Shown here piece after piece: positions 9,355 to 17,506 of a DNA stretch of 64,000 nucleotides. The position numbers were made by a program, and so were the translations under genes. This DNA comes from Sphingobacterium spiritivorum (GTDB taxonomy: Bacteria; Bacteroidota; Bacteroidia; Sphingobacteriales; Sphingobacteriaceae). How positions within the stretch are numbered: the stretch's first letter is position 1; each line of letters begins with the position of its first letter. A model generated the notes under the pieces. It was not told the origin of the DNA. It saw only the letters and a list, made by a program, of their open reading frames with translations, and searched no databases. The stretch covers positions 3,410,001 through 3,474,000 of the forward strand of contig NZ_CP068083.1 in the NCBI RefSeq assembly GCF_016725325.1, in the 5' to 3' direction.

Positions 9355-10545
9355 CTATACTGTTTTATTATTAATCTTTTTATCAAATACCAGATGTGCT
9401 GCCAATGCTAATGCGGTAAAGAAAGTACCAACGACTACCACACCTGTCCATTGCTGATATTTCCAGGCCTGTGCAGCCAGATAGGTGCCAGTTGATCCGC
9501 CTATAAAATAGGTGACCATATATACCGTATTCAGTCTGTTATTTGCTCCGAGATTGAGTGCAAAATAGCTGGACTGATTCATGATATGCATAGATTGCAG
9601 ACCTAAATCTACCAAAATAATTCCAATGATCAATCCCACATAGGTATAGCCGCCAAAGTAAAAGACAATCCAGCTTACAATCATCATAATAATTGCATAC
9701 AGAATAATCTGAAAAGAAGTAAATCTTCCTGTAAATCTGCCTACAAAGGCAGCACCCAAAGCTCCGGCAGCTCCTACGAGGCCAAACGAACCTACCACCG
9801 CAGGACCATCGTGGAAAGGAGCCCCTTCCATATGAAAAACAAGTGTAGTCCAGAATGCGCTGAACCCCGCAAATCCCATTGCGCCTCTGAATGCCGCTAA
9901 TCTTAATACGGGCTGTGTCCGTGTCAACCGGACTAATGACTTCATCAGGTCCTTATAGGAGCCGGTAAAAGATGGGCTGTTTCCCGGAAGTTTAACAGCG
10001 ATCAGTATACCTAATACGACCATACAGCCTGCAGCAGCCCAGTACATTTCCCGCCATCCGAAATAATCCCCTATAATGCCGCTGACAACCCGGGATAGTA
10101 AAATCCCGATCAGCAGACCACTCATGACCATTCCTATAGCCGAACTTCTTTTATCAGGACTGGCCAGTTCTGCTGCCATGGGAACAAAAATCTGAGGTAC
10201 TACAGATGTAAAACCTACCATAAAGCTCAACGGAAATAACCAGTCAACAGATTTAGTCATCGCCATTCCGATAAGCGAGGCAATAATAAATATAAAATCA
10301 ATCAGGATAAGATTACGACGTCTGACCATATCACCCAAAGGAACAATAAACAGAAGTCCGCAGGCATAGCCGATTTGCGTCAACATGGCGATATTGCTGA
10401 TCCTGGCTTCTGACACATCAAAATCTTTCGCCATCAGAGCGAGTAAAGGTTGATTATAATAATTATTTGCGACTACCAGTCCGCTTCCTATAGCCATGAG
10501 CCATAGTAGAGAAGGAGTAAGTTGGGATTTTGTATTAATACTCAT
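9355..10545 (-). CDS. MFS transporter (probable exporter)
   Basis: A 396-aa integral membrane protein with about 12 hydrophobic segments. Between TM2 and TM3 it has a GDMVRRR motif, which is the MFS motif A region (G-x-x-x-D-R-x-G-R-R variant). It resembles COG2814-type drug or sugar efflux carriers; the substrate is unknown. The first ATG in frame is 10545; the longer frame to 10560 would need TTG. The leader holds two compact hairpins (10574-10602). It is co-directional with, and 3 bp from, DUF72. Confidence 0.88.
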   Translation of the reverse strand: MSINTKSQLTPSLLWLMAIGSGLVVANNYYNQPLLALMAKDFDVSEARISNIAMLTQIGYACGLLFIVPLGDMVRRRNLILIDFIFIIASLIGMAMTKSVDWLFPLSFMVGFTSVVPQIFVPMAAELASPDKRSSAIGMVMSGLLIGILLSRVVSGIIGDYFGWREMYWAAAGCMVVLGILIAVKLPGNSPSFTGSYKDLMKSLVRLTRTQPVLRLAAFRGAMGFAGFSAFWTTLVFHMEGAPFHDGPAVVGSFGLVGAAGALGAAFVGRFTGRFTSFQIILYAIIMMIVSWIVFYFGGYTYVGLIIGIILVDLGLQSMHIMNQSSYFALNLGANNRLNTVYMVTYFIGGSTGTYLAAQAWKYQQWTGVVVVGTFFTALALAAHLVFDKKINNKTV

Positions 10546-10573
10546 GTTTTTGTTTTTCAATTCTGTTTTTCAG

Positions 10574-10602
10574 TTGCCGGACGGCAAATCAGCAAAAGCT
10601 GA
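10574..10602 (-). promoter_or_regulatory. two small hairpins in the MFS leader
   Basis: TTGCCG/CGGCAA (10574-10579 with 10582-10587) and TCAGC/GCTGA (10589-10593 with 10598-10602) sit back to back about 30-55 nt before the MFS start. They might be an operator or an RNA attenuator for the transporter. Function is inference only. Confidence 0.35.
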
Positions 10603-10687
10603 CGTTTGAGCTGATAAAATTACTATTTAAAATGTCCAATTAAAGTAAAGTTAGAATATCAATAGGTGAAGTTTTAAGATTAAATAA

Positions 10688-10715
10688 GAAAGCCTCCCCG
10701 GATCAGGAAGGCTCT
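10688..10715 (-). terminator. terminator after the 10744 lipoprotein gene
   Basis: On the minus strand AGCCTTCC pairs with GGGAGGCT (one mismatch) and is followed by a T-rich run. It lies just past the stop of the lipoprotein gene ending at 10744. Confidence 0.6.
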
Positions 10716-10743
10716 CATAAATTTTTACTCGAAAGATCAGGAC

Positions 10744-11292
10744 TTAGAATTTACCTGATACATGGTAGCTATTCTCTCCCATCAGTTTAATGTGTTGTTT
10801 TTTAGCTATTACATAAGCTGAATCTACTGTGTAAGTCAGATTTTCTTCCGTGCTATATAAGATATTGTTCGTGATCTTTTCAATCTGAATAGCTTTCACT
10901 TCACCCTGATGATTTTCTCTTATAATAATCTTCTGGACAGAGAGACCTGGTTGTAAGGCTGTATAGATAATATCACAATCTCTGTTTTCGACTTTATACA
11001 ATCCTACATTCGCCCTTTTATTGATATCTGAAGAGGTAAAGGCTGAAAGTTCATTCTCCCAATTCTTAATTTTTACGGATTTGCTTTCCTCTTCATCATC
11101 CTTAGCAACTGTCTTGGATATGAGCGGATTCTCTTTTTGTAACCTTGCGGTCTCGGAACGAAAAAAACTATCCAGTGAAAAGTAATACTGGTCACTTCCG
11201 CTATTTGTTTTAGAAGCAGGCTGACTACAGCTCGTTAAGCATAAAGCACCGCATCCTATCACCATCAGTACTTTATATACAAGATTATTCAT
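10744..11292 (-). CDS. uncharacterised lipoprotein
   Basis: A 182-aa protein with signal peptide and lipobox LTSC. The rest is polar, with an acidic DDEEES stretch near residue 65 and a beta-rich C-terminal half. No domain recognised. It follows gpmI by 15 bp on the same strand and may be read through from it. A terminator lies downstream. Confidence 0.75.
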   Translation of the reverse strand: MNNLVYKVLMVIGCGALCLTSCSQPASKTNSGSDQYYFSLDSFFRSETARLQKENPLISKTVAKDDEEESKSVKIKNWENELSAFTSSDINKRANVGLYKVENRDCDIIYTALQPGLSVQKIIIRENHQGEVKAIQIEKITNNILYSTEENLTYTVDSAYVIAKKQHIKLMGENSYHVSGKF

Positions 11293-11307
11293 TTCTATGT
11301 TGTACGA

Positions 11308-12837
11308 TTAACTAACCAGTATATCACCTGACATTTCTACCGGAATCTCTACACCTAATATTTTCAATATGGTAGGGGCGATGTCTCCAAGCTTGCCATC
11401 CTTTACATGTTTGTAATCCTGATCAATCAGTATACAAGGTACAAGGTTCGTGGTATGTGCTGTATTGACAGATCCATCCTCATTGATCATAAATTCCGAA
11501 TTACCATGATCTGCAATTATAATGAAAGAATATCCCAGTGTAAGCCCCTTTTCTACCACTTGTTTAGTACAGGAGTCCACTGTCTCCACAGCTTTTACTA
11601 CAGCCTCGAATACTCCGGTGTGACCGACCATATCCGGATTAGCAAAGTTGAGACAGATAAAATCAGGATGTTGTGTTTCCATATCATTTACGATAGCATC
11701 CGTAATTCCCTGAGCACTCATTTCAGGTTGTAAATCATAAGTCGCTACCTTTGGCGAAGGAATCAATAAACGGTGTTCTCCGTTAAATTCTTTCTCACGA
11801 CCTCCGGAGAAAAAGAAAGTAACATGGGGATACTTTTCTGTTTCAGCAATACGGGTTTGTGTTTTGTTATTTTTCTCCAATACTTCTCCCAATGTTGCAG
11901 TTAGATTATCTTTTTGGAAAACTACTTTAACATTTTTGAATGTATCGTCATACGATGTCATCGTTACGTAATAAAGATCCAGTGCATGCATGTTATATTC
12001 CGGAAAATCCTTTTGCGTAAGTGCAATGGTAATTTCACGGCCACGGTCCGTTCTGAAATTGTAGCATATGACAACATCACCCGGCTTGATCACAGCTTTT
12101 GGTGTACCGTCAGCATTGGTGATCACGATAGGCTTTACAAACTCATCCGTTATCTGGTTGTCATATGATTGCTGAATAGCTTCAATAATATTATGGGTAG
12201 CTGTGCCTGTACCATTGACCAGCAGGTCATACGTTTCCTTTACGCGTTCCCATCTGTTATCTCTGTCCATTGCATAATAGCGACCTATAGCTGAAGCCAG
12301 AGTACCTGTAGAATGCGTTAAATAATCCTGCAGATCTTTTACATAGCCTATACCGGAATTTGGATCTGTATCACGTCCGTCTAAAAAGGCGTGTACAAAA
12401 ACCTGGTCACTGGTTAACCCGGCGTGTTGGGCTGCGTCACACAATCCTTTCAGATGTTTGGTGTGTGCATGTACACCACCGTCTGATAAAAGACCAATAA
12501 AATGTACATTCTTACCATTCTCCTTCGCATATTTAAATGCGTCCTGAATAATGGTATGGGTGTTAAAAACTCCTTCACGGACAGCTTTGTGTATACGGCC
12601 CAATTCCTGGTAAACCACACGTCCTGCACCCAGGTTCATGTGTCCTACTTCAGAATTACCCATCTGTCCTTCCGGCAGTCCCACAGCTTCTCCTGAAGCT
12701 TCTAATTTAGCATTAGGGTATGTCTTTAATAAATAATCTAAATATGGGGTATTTGCGGCTATTACCGCATTTGAATCATCTTGTTTGCCATATCCCAGTC
12801 CGTCCAGGATTAATAGCGCTACTTTTTTTGTACTCAC
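11308..12837 (-). CDS. gpmI: 2,3-bisphosphoglycerate-independent phosphoglycerate mutase
   Basis: Interconverts 3- and 2-phosphoglycerate in glycolysis and gluconeogenesis with two Mn ions. The alkaline-phosphatase-like domain starts with ALLILDGLGYG (metal ligand Asp12). The phospho-acceptor Ser62 is in MGNSEVGH and later metal ligands are in HGNSE near the C-terminus. From GTG 12837 the protein is 509 aa, the usual family length. The frame stays open to 12945 and an ATG at 12882 would add 15 residues, but a TAnnTTTG box at 12841-12848 sits directly before the GTG, supporting the shorter form. Confidence 0.95.
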   Translation of the reverse strand: MSTKKVALLILDGLGYGKQDDSNAVIAANTPYLDYLLKTYPNAKLEASGEAVGLPEGQMGNSEVGHMNLGAGRVVYQELGRIHKAVREGVFNTHTIIQDAFKYAKENGKNVHFIGLLSDGGVHAHTKHLKGLCDAAQHAGLTSDQVFVHAFLDGRDTDPNSGIGYVKDLQDYLTHSTGTLASAIGRYYAMDRDNRWERVKETYDLLVNGTGTATHNIIEAIQQSYDNQITDEFVKPIVITNADGTPKAVIKPGDVVICYNFRTDRGREITIALTQKDFPEYNMHALDLYYVTMTSYDDTFKNVKVVFQKDNLTATLGEVLEKNNKTQTRIAETEKYPHVTFFFSGGREKEFNGEHRLLIPSPKVATYDLQPEMSAQGITDAIVNDMETQHPDFICLNFANPDMVGHTGVFEAVVKAVETVDSCTKQVVEKGLTLGYSFIIIADHGNSEFMINEDGSVNTAHTTNLVPCILIDQDYKHVKDGKLGDIAPTILKILGVEIPVEMSGDILVS

Positions 12838-12840
12838 ATA

Positions 12841-12848
12841 CAAATATA
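12841..12848 (-). promoter_or_regulatory. -7 box of gpmI (TATATTTG)
   Basis: Exact TAnnTTTG on the minus strand, ending three bases before the GTG start of gpmI. It supports both the GTG start and a leaderless transcript. The -33 region lacks a clear TTG. Confidence 0.5.
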
Positions 12849-12907
12849 ACTTATTATATGTCTTTTTTTTAATGTAATTCATGTTTTTTGAATTTGAAAT
12901 GTTAATA

Positions 12908-12939
12908 TTGGCGAACTTTAAATTAATGGCATACTTTTG
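12908..12939 (+). promoter_or_regulatory. promoter for the DUF4783-nadC genes
   Basis: TTG (12908-12910) and TACTTTTG (12932-12939) are spaced by 21 bp, close to the Bacteroidota TTTG/TAnnTTTG arrangement. Transcription starting near 12944 would give a leader of about 85 nt before ATG 13030. Confidence 0.6.
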
Positions 12940-13029
12940 GTGCACAACAAAATGAGAAAAGTGTCTTTGGGTTAAATTGATATTTAATTACTTAATTATT
13001 AATATTTTTCTGTTAAATATAAGCGTGTA

Positions 13030-13434
13030 ATGAAGAAATGGATTATAATGGCGACAATAGTTCTTTCATTCCTGAGCAGTTTTGCCAGAGGATGGGGACA
13101 GGATATTGCGGAGGATATTTTAAGTAGTCTCCGGGCCGGTAATTCCAAGGATCTGGCCAGGAATTTTGCCAGTACAGTGAGCGTTGCCGTGAAACAGGAA
13201 GACGGTGTTTATTCCAAATTTCAGGCCGAATTGATATTAAATGAGTTCTTCAGACAAAATAAACCTTCTTCTGCACGGATTATGCAAAAAATGAATTCCA
13301 ATTCTTCAAATGCATACTATGTATTTTCGTTAAAGACTCAACGGGAACAATACCGGGTCTTCACTAAATTAATCGAAAATAACGATGTCCTTTATATATC
13401 AGAGATACGGTTTGAACCTGTTCCTGTAAAATAG
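13030..13434 (+). CDS. DUF4783 exported protein
   Basis: A 134-aa protein with a cleavable signal peptide (ends near ARGWG). The mature part resembles DUF4783, a small NTF2-like fold: a helical start DIAEDILSSLRAGN, then the strand-rich YVFSL and REQYRVF segments. The family often sits next to nadC in Bacteroidota, as here. No function is established; periplasmic location is inferred from the signal. Confidence 0.8.
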   Translation: MKKWIIMATIVLSFLSSFARGWGQDIAEDILSSLRAGNSKDLARNFASTVSVAVKQEDGVYSKFQAELILNEFFRQNKPSSARIMQKMNSNSSNAYYVFSLKTQREQYRVFTKLIENNDVLYISEIRFEPVPVK

Positions 13435-13505
13435 ATTTGTTAATTTCTTTTAGAATTTAATTTATTTCCTCATCTTCGTGCTACCTTATCGTGCGTTATT
13501 ATAAT

Positions 13506-14363
13506 ATGGATAAAGAATTTGTCGAAAAGTTAGCTGTTTTTGTTAGGGAATCCTTACAAGAGGATGTTGGCGATGGTGACCATACTACATTATCAACCAT
13601 TCCCGCTGGACAGCAGGGAGAAGCCAAATTGTTGGTTAAGGAAGATGGAATTCTGGCTGGTGTGGAAGTTGCCCGTAAACTTATTGAAATAGCAGATCCT
13701 TCCTTAAAGATCAAAACATTATTAACGGACGGAAATGCTGTTAAGGTAGGAGATATTGCATTTTATCTGCAGGGAGACATACATAGTATCCTTAAAGTTG
13801 AACGACTTGTGTTGAATGTGATGCAGCGGATGAGTGGAATCGCTACCCGCACACACGAGTATGTTTCGTTACTGGAAGGGACAAAAACAAAAGTTTTAGA
13901 TACCCGTAAGACGACTCCTTTGTTGCGTTTCCTTGAAAAAGAGGCCGTGAAGATCGGTGGTGGTGTAAATCACCGATTCGGATTATACGATATGATTCTG
14001 ATCAAGGATAATCATGTTGATTATGCAGGAGGTATTACCAAAGCACTTACTTCTGCGGAAAGTTACCGCCAGCAATTAGGAAAAGAAATACAAATAGAAA
14101 TAGAAGTACGCAATCTTAAGGAACTGGATGAAGTACTGACATTCGGATCCGTTGATCGCGTAATGTTGGATAATTTTACACCGCAACAGGTAAAAGAAGC
14201 TGTAGATATTATTCACGGCAGATTGGTTACGGAAGCTTCAGGTGGAATTACTATTGATACGATACGTGCATATGCAGAAGCAGGGGTGGATTATATTTCT
14301 GTAGGAGCTTTGACCCATTCCGTGAAAAGTCTTGACCTAAGTCTTAAAGCTAAACTTATTTAA
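13506..14363 (+). CDS. nadC: nicotinate-nucleotide pyrophosphorylase (quinolinate phosphoribosyltransferase)
   Basis: Makes nicotinate mononucleotide from quinolinate and PRPP in de novo NAD synthesis. At 285 aa, its recognisable motifs are an N-terminal domain ending near QGDIHSIL, then ERLVLNVMQRMSGIAT. The substrate-binding DTRKTTP and KIGGGVNHR follow, then LIKDNH and the phosphate site SGGIT near residue 245. ATG 13506 is preferred over a GTG at 13491. It lies in a plus-strand run with DUF4783 and plsY. Confidence 0.97.
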   Translation: MDKEFVEKLAVFVRESLQEDVGDGDHTTLSTIPAGQQGEAKLLVKEDGILAGVEVARKLIEIADPSLKIKTLLTDGNAVKVGDIAFYLQGDIHSILKVERLVLNVMQRMSGIATRTHEYVSLLEGTKTKVLDTRKTTPLLRFLEKEAVKIGGGVNHRFGLYDMILIKDNHVDYAGGITKALTSAESYRQQLGKEIQIEIEVRNLKELDEVLTFGSVDRVMLDNFTPQQVKEAVDIIHGRLVTEASGGITIDTIRAYAEAGVDYISVGALTHSVKSLDLSLKAKLI

Positions 14364-14394
14364 TTATATTAGGACTATCTATTAAAAGAAAGTA

Positions 14395-15045
14395 ATGATT
14401 TCAATTTACCTGTTAGGTATCGTAATATTGGCATATTTGTTTGGCTCCATACCTACAGCTGTATGGTTGGGACAGGCGTTTTATGGTGTGGATGTGAGAG
14501 AATATGGGAGTGGGAATGCCGGAGCGACCAATACCTTTCGTGTATTGGGACCAAAAGCAGGTAGTGCTGTCATGTTTATAGATATTCTAAAAGGATGGAC
14601 AGCCACGAATCTGCCACATTTATTGGATCCTACTATTGTAGGCATGCCGGAAGCCCCTCAATTTGTTAACTTTCAACTGGCTTTAGGGGTAATTGCTGTA
14701 TTGGGACATTTGTTTCCTATTTTTGCGGGCTTCAGAGGTGGTAAAGGTGTAGCCACTTTATTTGGAATGGTACTGGCCATTCATTTACCAGCAGCTTTAT
14801 GTTGTGTAAGTGTATTTATTCTCACTTTACTGATTACACACTATGTGTCGCTGAGTTCTATACTTGCCGGTTTTACCTTTCCTTTTAGTATTGCTTTTAT
14901 TTTTCATACATCAGTTCCTTCCGTTTTATTGTATGGAATAGCTATTTGTGCACTTATTCTGATTACCCATCAGAAAAATATTGAACGACTTCTCAAAGGG
15001 CATGAATCCAAGATTTATTTGTTTAAGAAAAAAAATAAGACTTGA
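14395..15045 (+). CDS. plsY: glycerol-3-phosphate acyltransferase (acyl-phosphate dependent)
   Basis: Integral membrane enzyme that transfers an acyl group from acyl-phosphate to sn-glycerol 3-phosphate, the first step of phospholipid synthesis. At 216 aa it has about five to seven TM segments. The three PlsY loop motifs are visible: GSIPTA in the first loop, GSGNAGATN (motif 1) and FRGGKGVAT (motif 2). It follows nadC by 31 bp and precedes the M48 gene. Confidence 0.96.
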   Translation: MISIYLLGIVILAYLFGSIPTAVWLGQAFYGVDVREYGSGNAGATNTFRVLGPKAGSAVMFIDILKGWTATNLPHLLDPTIVGMPEAPQFVNFQLALGVIAVLGHLFPIFAGFRGGKGVATLFGMVLAIHLPAALCCVSVFILTLLITHYVSLSSILAGFTFPFSIAFIFHTSVPSVLLYGIAICALILITHQKNIERLLKGHESKIYLFKKKNKT

Positions 15046-15090
15046 TTTTAGGCACAAGAATTGAGAAGTATTTCTGTAAACAAACACGCC

Positions 15091-15909
15091 ATGAATAATC
15101 TATACAAATATACAAGCATGCTCTTAGTCGGGGCTACACTTGCAGGCTGTTCTACAGTGCCTCTGACTGGACGCAAACAATTAAGTCTTGTCAGCGATAG
15201 TCAGGTAGAGCAACAGGCTGCCGCTTCCTATAAAGAATTTTTAGGTTCAGCTTCTACAAAAGTAATTACGGGAACAGGTAATGCTGCAATGGTAAAAAAA
15301 GTAGGAAACAATATAGCAGCGGCCGTAAATAGCTATCTGACTGCTCAGGGAATAGCAAATCAATATAATTTCAACTGGGAATTTAATCTTATTCAAAGTG
15401 ATGAGGTCAATGCCTGGTGTATGCCTGGTGGTAAAGTGGCCGTCTACACAGGTATCCTGCCTATTACTGTTAATGAAGCCGGACTGGCTACTGTAATGGG
15501 ACATGAGATTGCACACGCAATCGCTAAACACTCCAGTGAACAGATGAGTAATCAGATATTGCTGCAGACAGGAGGACAGGTTGTAGGTGCAGCTACTTCA
15601 GGTAAAAGTGCAATCGTACAGAATGTTGTAGGTACACTGTATGGAGTAGGAGGACAGTTAGGTATGCTTAAGTATTCCAGAAGTAATGAATCTGAGGCCG
15701 ATCGTTTAGGATTGATATTTATGGCAATGGCCGGATATGATCCGCAGACTGCAGTAGGTTTTTGGGAGAGAATGTCAAACGGAAAAGGCCCGGGTACTCC
15801 TGAGTTTATGAGTACGCACCCCAGTGATGCCAGACGTATTTCAGATATACAAAAACTGCTGCCTGAAGCAAACAAATATTATAAGAAACAAAGAGTACTT
15901 AAATTATAA
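15091..15909 (+). CDS. M48-family metallopeptidase lipoprotein
   Basis: A 272-aa lipoprotein (lipobox LAGC; the mature protein begins CSTVPLTGRKQ, as in BepA/LoiP-like proteases) with zinc motif HEIAH at residues 138-142 and a downstream Glu in SEADRLG as third ligand. It is a probable periplasmic or outer-membrane-associated quality-control protease. No TPR tail is present, so it is closer to the short LoiP/YcaL type than to BepA. ATG 15091 is chosen over TTG 15061 because it gives a normal signal peptide. A terminator follows directly. Confidence 0.93.
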   Translation: MNNLYKYTSMLLVGATLAGCSTVPLTGRKQLSLVSDSQVEQQAAASYKEFLGSASTKVITGTGNAAMVKKVGNNIAAAVNSYLTAQGIANQYNFNWEFNLIQSDEVNAWCMPGGKVAVYTGILPITVNEAGLATVMGHEIAHAIAKHSSEQMSNQILLQTGGQVVGAATSGKSAIVQNVVGTLYGVGGQLGMLKYSRSNESEADRLGLIFMAMAGYDPQTAVGFWERMSNGKGPGTPEFMSTHPSDARRISDIQKLLPEANKYYKKQRVLKL

Positions 15910-15937
15910 AAAAAAGCCGTCATATGACGGCTTTTTT
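15910..15937. terminator. terminator after the M48 peptidase gene
   Basis: Perfect 14-bp palindromic arms (15910-15923 with 15924-15937) end in a T tract. It overlaps no gene. Confidence 0.92.
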
Positions 15938-15991
15938 TGTAGCTTTTTCTATCCGGAAACCGTTATAAGAGTATAATAAATAATAAGTGTT

Positions 15992-16474
15992 ATGATAAAA
16001 TTTTTTAAACTTTTAACAGTATTGATTTCATTAGGAACAGCAAGTGTATATGCACAGCAATCTGTAAGCTCTTCTGTAAGTATGTTCCCTAAAGCGGAGA
16101 AAGGACAGATGCAATATATCATTGATGTACCGCATTCTGATAAGGATAACTTAAAGAAAATAGAATTTTTTGTTGGAAAAGTAATGGAAACTGACGGATG
16201 TAACAGCTACGGTTTAGCGGGTCAGTTTGAAGAGAAGGATTTACAGGGCTGGGGATACAACTATTATGTGTTTACTACAAATGGAAGTGTCCGTAGTACG
16301 ATGATGGCTTGTCCGGATGCTAAGAAAATTCAGCAGTTTGTTTCTTCTGAAAGTAAAATGGCTCGTTACAACGGAAGATTGCCCATTGTAATCTATGCTC
16401 CGGAAGGATATGAAGTCAGGTATAAAATTTATACAACCGATGAAGAGACTTTCATTGGTAAAACAGTGAAATAA
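15992..16474 (+). CDS. eco: ecotin-type serine protease inhibitor
   Basis: A 160-aa secreted inhibitor with a signal peptide ending near VYAQQ. It follows E. coli ecotin along its length: an FPKAEKG start, Cys70 and Cys107 for the disulfide, the GWGYNYYVF segment, the reactive loop STMMAC and RYNGRLPIVIYAP. The P1 residue corresponds to Met104, as in E. coli (Met84), which gives broad inhibition of trypsin-, chymotrypsin- and elastase-like enzymes. The C-terminal dimer arm is conserved in position but differs in sequence. It is a monocistronic gene with terminators on both sides. Ecotin is best known from Gammaproteobacteria. Confidence 0.93.
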   Translation: MIKFFKLLTVLISLGTASVYAQQSVSSSVSMFPKAEKGQMQYIIDVPHSDKDNLKKIEFFVGKVMETDGCNSYGLAGQFEEKDLQGWGYNYYVFTTNGSVRSTMMACPDAKKIQQFVSSESKMARYNGRLPIVIYAPEGYEVRYKIYTTDEETFIGKTVK

Positions 16475-16490
16475 GTTATTCTTTTTCATC

Positions 16491-16538
16491 AAAAAAATAG
16501 GCTGTATCAAATAAACATTTGATACAGCCTATTTTTTT
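16491..16538. terminator. terminator after the ecotin gene
   Basis: Perfect 22-bp stem (16491-16512 with 16517-16538, loop AAAC) with A and T tracts at the ends, so it can act in both directions. Confidence 0.93.
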
Positions 16539-16568
16539 GAAATGGTATATATCCATATTAACTTTTAG

Positions 16569-16682
16569 GAACTTCACCCTAACCCTCTCCTTAAAAAAGA
16601 GAAGGAATTGTTTGTGCAAAGACGATATAATAATTTTTCTCTCCTTTTTAAGGAGAGATGCCTAAAGGGCAGAGAGGTTAAT
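16569..16682. repeat. structured repeat, copy A
   Basis: First of three copies of a 113-114 bp unit. It starts GAACTTCACCCTAACC and ends AGAGAGGTTAAT. It contains two hairpins built on CTCTCCTT/AAGGAGAG-type arms (the left one degenerate here) and a short loop of GCC(T/C)-AAAGGGC type. Copy B follows after an 11-bp spacer. Confidence 0.95.
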
Positions 16683-16693
16683 TATAAAGTTCA

Positions 16694-16806
16694 GAACCTC
16701 ACCCTAACCCTCTCCTTAAAAAGGAGATGGAATTGTTTGTGCAAAGACGGTATAATAACTTTCTCTCCTCTTTAAGGAGAGATGCCCGAAGGGCAGAGAG
16801 GTTAAT
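16694..16806. repeat. structured repeat, copy B
   Basis: Second copy, in tandem with copy A and in the same orientation. It begins GAACCTCACCCTAACC, contains TCTCCTTAAAAAGGAGA and GCCCGAAGGGC, and ends GAGGTTAAT. The outer AACCTC and GAGGTT are inverted. Confidence 0.95.
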
Positions 16807-16870
16807 GATATACGTTTAGAATCTCTTCCTAACAAGTCGGAATAAGTTCTCTTTATACAGTAGAAGAGGA

Positions 16871-17212
16871 TTACGATTGCTTTATATGATCTAATAAATA
16901 CAGAAGTACTACTTCCGGATTTTTTAAAACTGCTTCGTTTTCTATCCTGATTACTTTATAACCCATTGATCTTAGTTTTGTATCCCGCTCATAATCATAG
17001 TTAGATTGTCCAAGATTATCATGAATACTTCCATCCAATTCGATAACTAGTTTTAGTTCTGGACAATAGAAATCAACAATATAGTTATCTATTGTATGTT
17101 GTCTCCTGAATCTTAATCCATTTAGTCTATGAGAACGAACCAAATTCCAAAATGTAGCTTCTGCAGGTGTCTGGTTTCTGCGAAGTTGTCTTCTAAATGA
17201 TTTTGAATCCAT
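16871..17212 (-). CDS. DUF559 endonuclease-like protein
   Basis: A 113-aa protein of the DUF559/COG2852 family, related in fold to Vsr and restriction endonucleases. Signature segments: an N-terminal RRNQTPAEATFW, then FRRQHTIDNYIVDFYCP, then LVIELDGSIHD, and C-terminal GYKVIRIEN. The acidic residues in VDFYCP and IELDG are the likely metal ligands. ATG 17212 fits the family N-terminus; the frame opens at 17251. The gene stands alone, bracketed by copies A/B and C of the structured repeat, which suggests the repeats and the gene are functionally linked. No methylase or partner gene is beside it. Confidence 0.88.
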   Translation of the reverse strand: MDSKSFRRQLRRNQTPAEATFWNLVRSHRLNGLRFRRQHTIDNYIVDFYCPELKLVIELDGSIHDNLGQSNYDYERDTKLRSMGYKVIRIENEAVLKNPEVVLLYLLDHIKQS

Positions 17213-17288
17213 AAACAATTGATTTCGATTAAAGATAATCAATATATTCAATCTCTTTTGGGGTATCTGATTGTATTTGAAGGTTTAA

Positions 17289-17401
17289 GAACCTCACGCT
17301 AACCCTCTCCTTAAAAAGGAGAGGGGATTGCTTGTGCAAAGACGATATAATAACTTTCTCTCCTTTTTAAGGAGAGATGCCCGAAGGGCAGAGAGGTTAA
17401 T
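17289..17401. repeat. structured repeat, copy C
   Basis: Third copy, in the same orientation as A and B but on the other side of the DUF559 gene. It differs from B at few positions. After it the sequence AAAGTTCAGAACCTTA repeats the A-B junction and the first bases of a fourth unit, which is cut short. Confidence 0.95.
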
Positions 17402-17449
17402 GATAAAGTTCAGAACCTTACTCTAGCACCTTTCACTGTACTTAAAACA

Positions 17450-17483
17450 GCAGAAGCCTGATCGTTAACGACCAGGCTTCTGC
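17450..17483 (-). terminator. terminator of the RND efflux operon
   Basis: GCAGAAGCCTG (17450-17460) pairs with CAGGCTTCTGC (17473-17483), and the inner bases extend the stem with one mismatch. On the minus strand it is followed by TGTTTTAA. It lies just after the acrB-like stop codon. Confidence 0.75.
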
Positions 17484-17506
17484 AAACTATAAGAACTATT
17501 AATTGT

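Noticed and set aside
12838..12945. N-terminal extension of gpmI
   Set aside because: Extra residues are Lys/Asn/Tyr-rich and absent from the family; a promoter box lies within the extension.
16569..16806. Tandem repeats as a CRISPR array
   Set aside because: Units are 113-114 bp with an 11-bp spacer, no unique 30-40 bp spacers, and no cas genes nearby.
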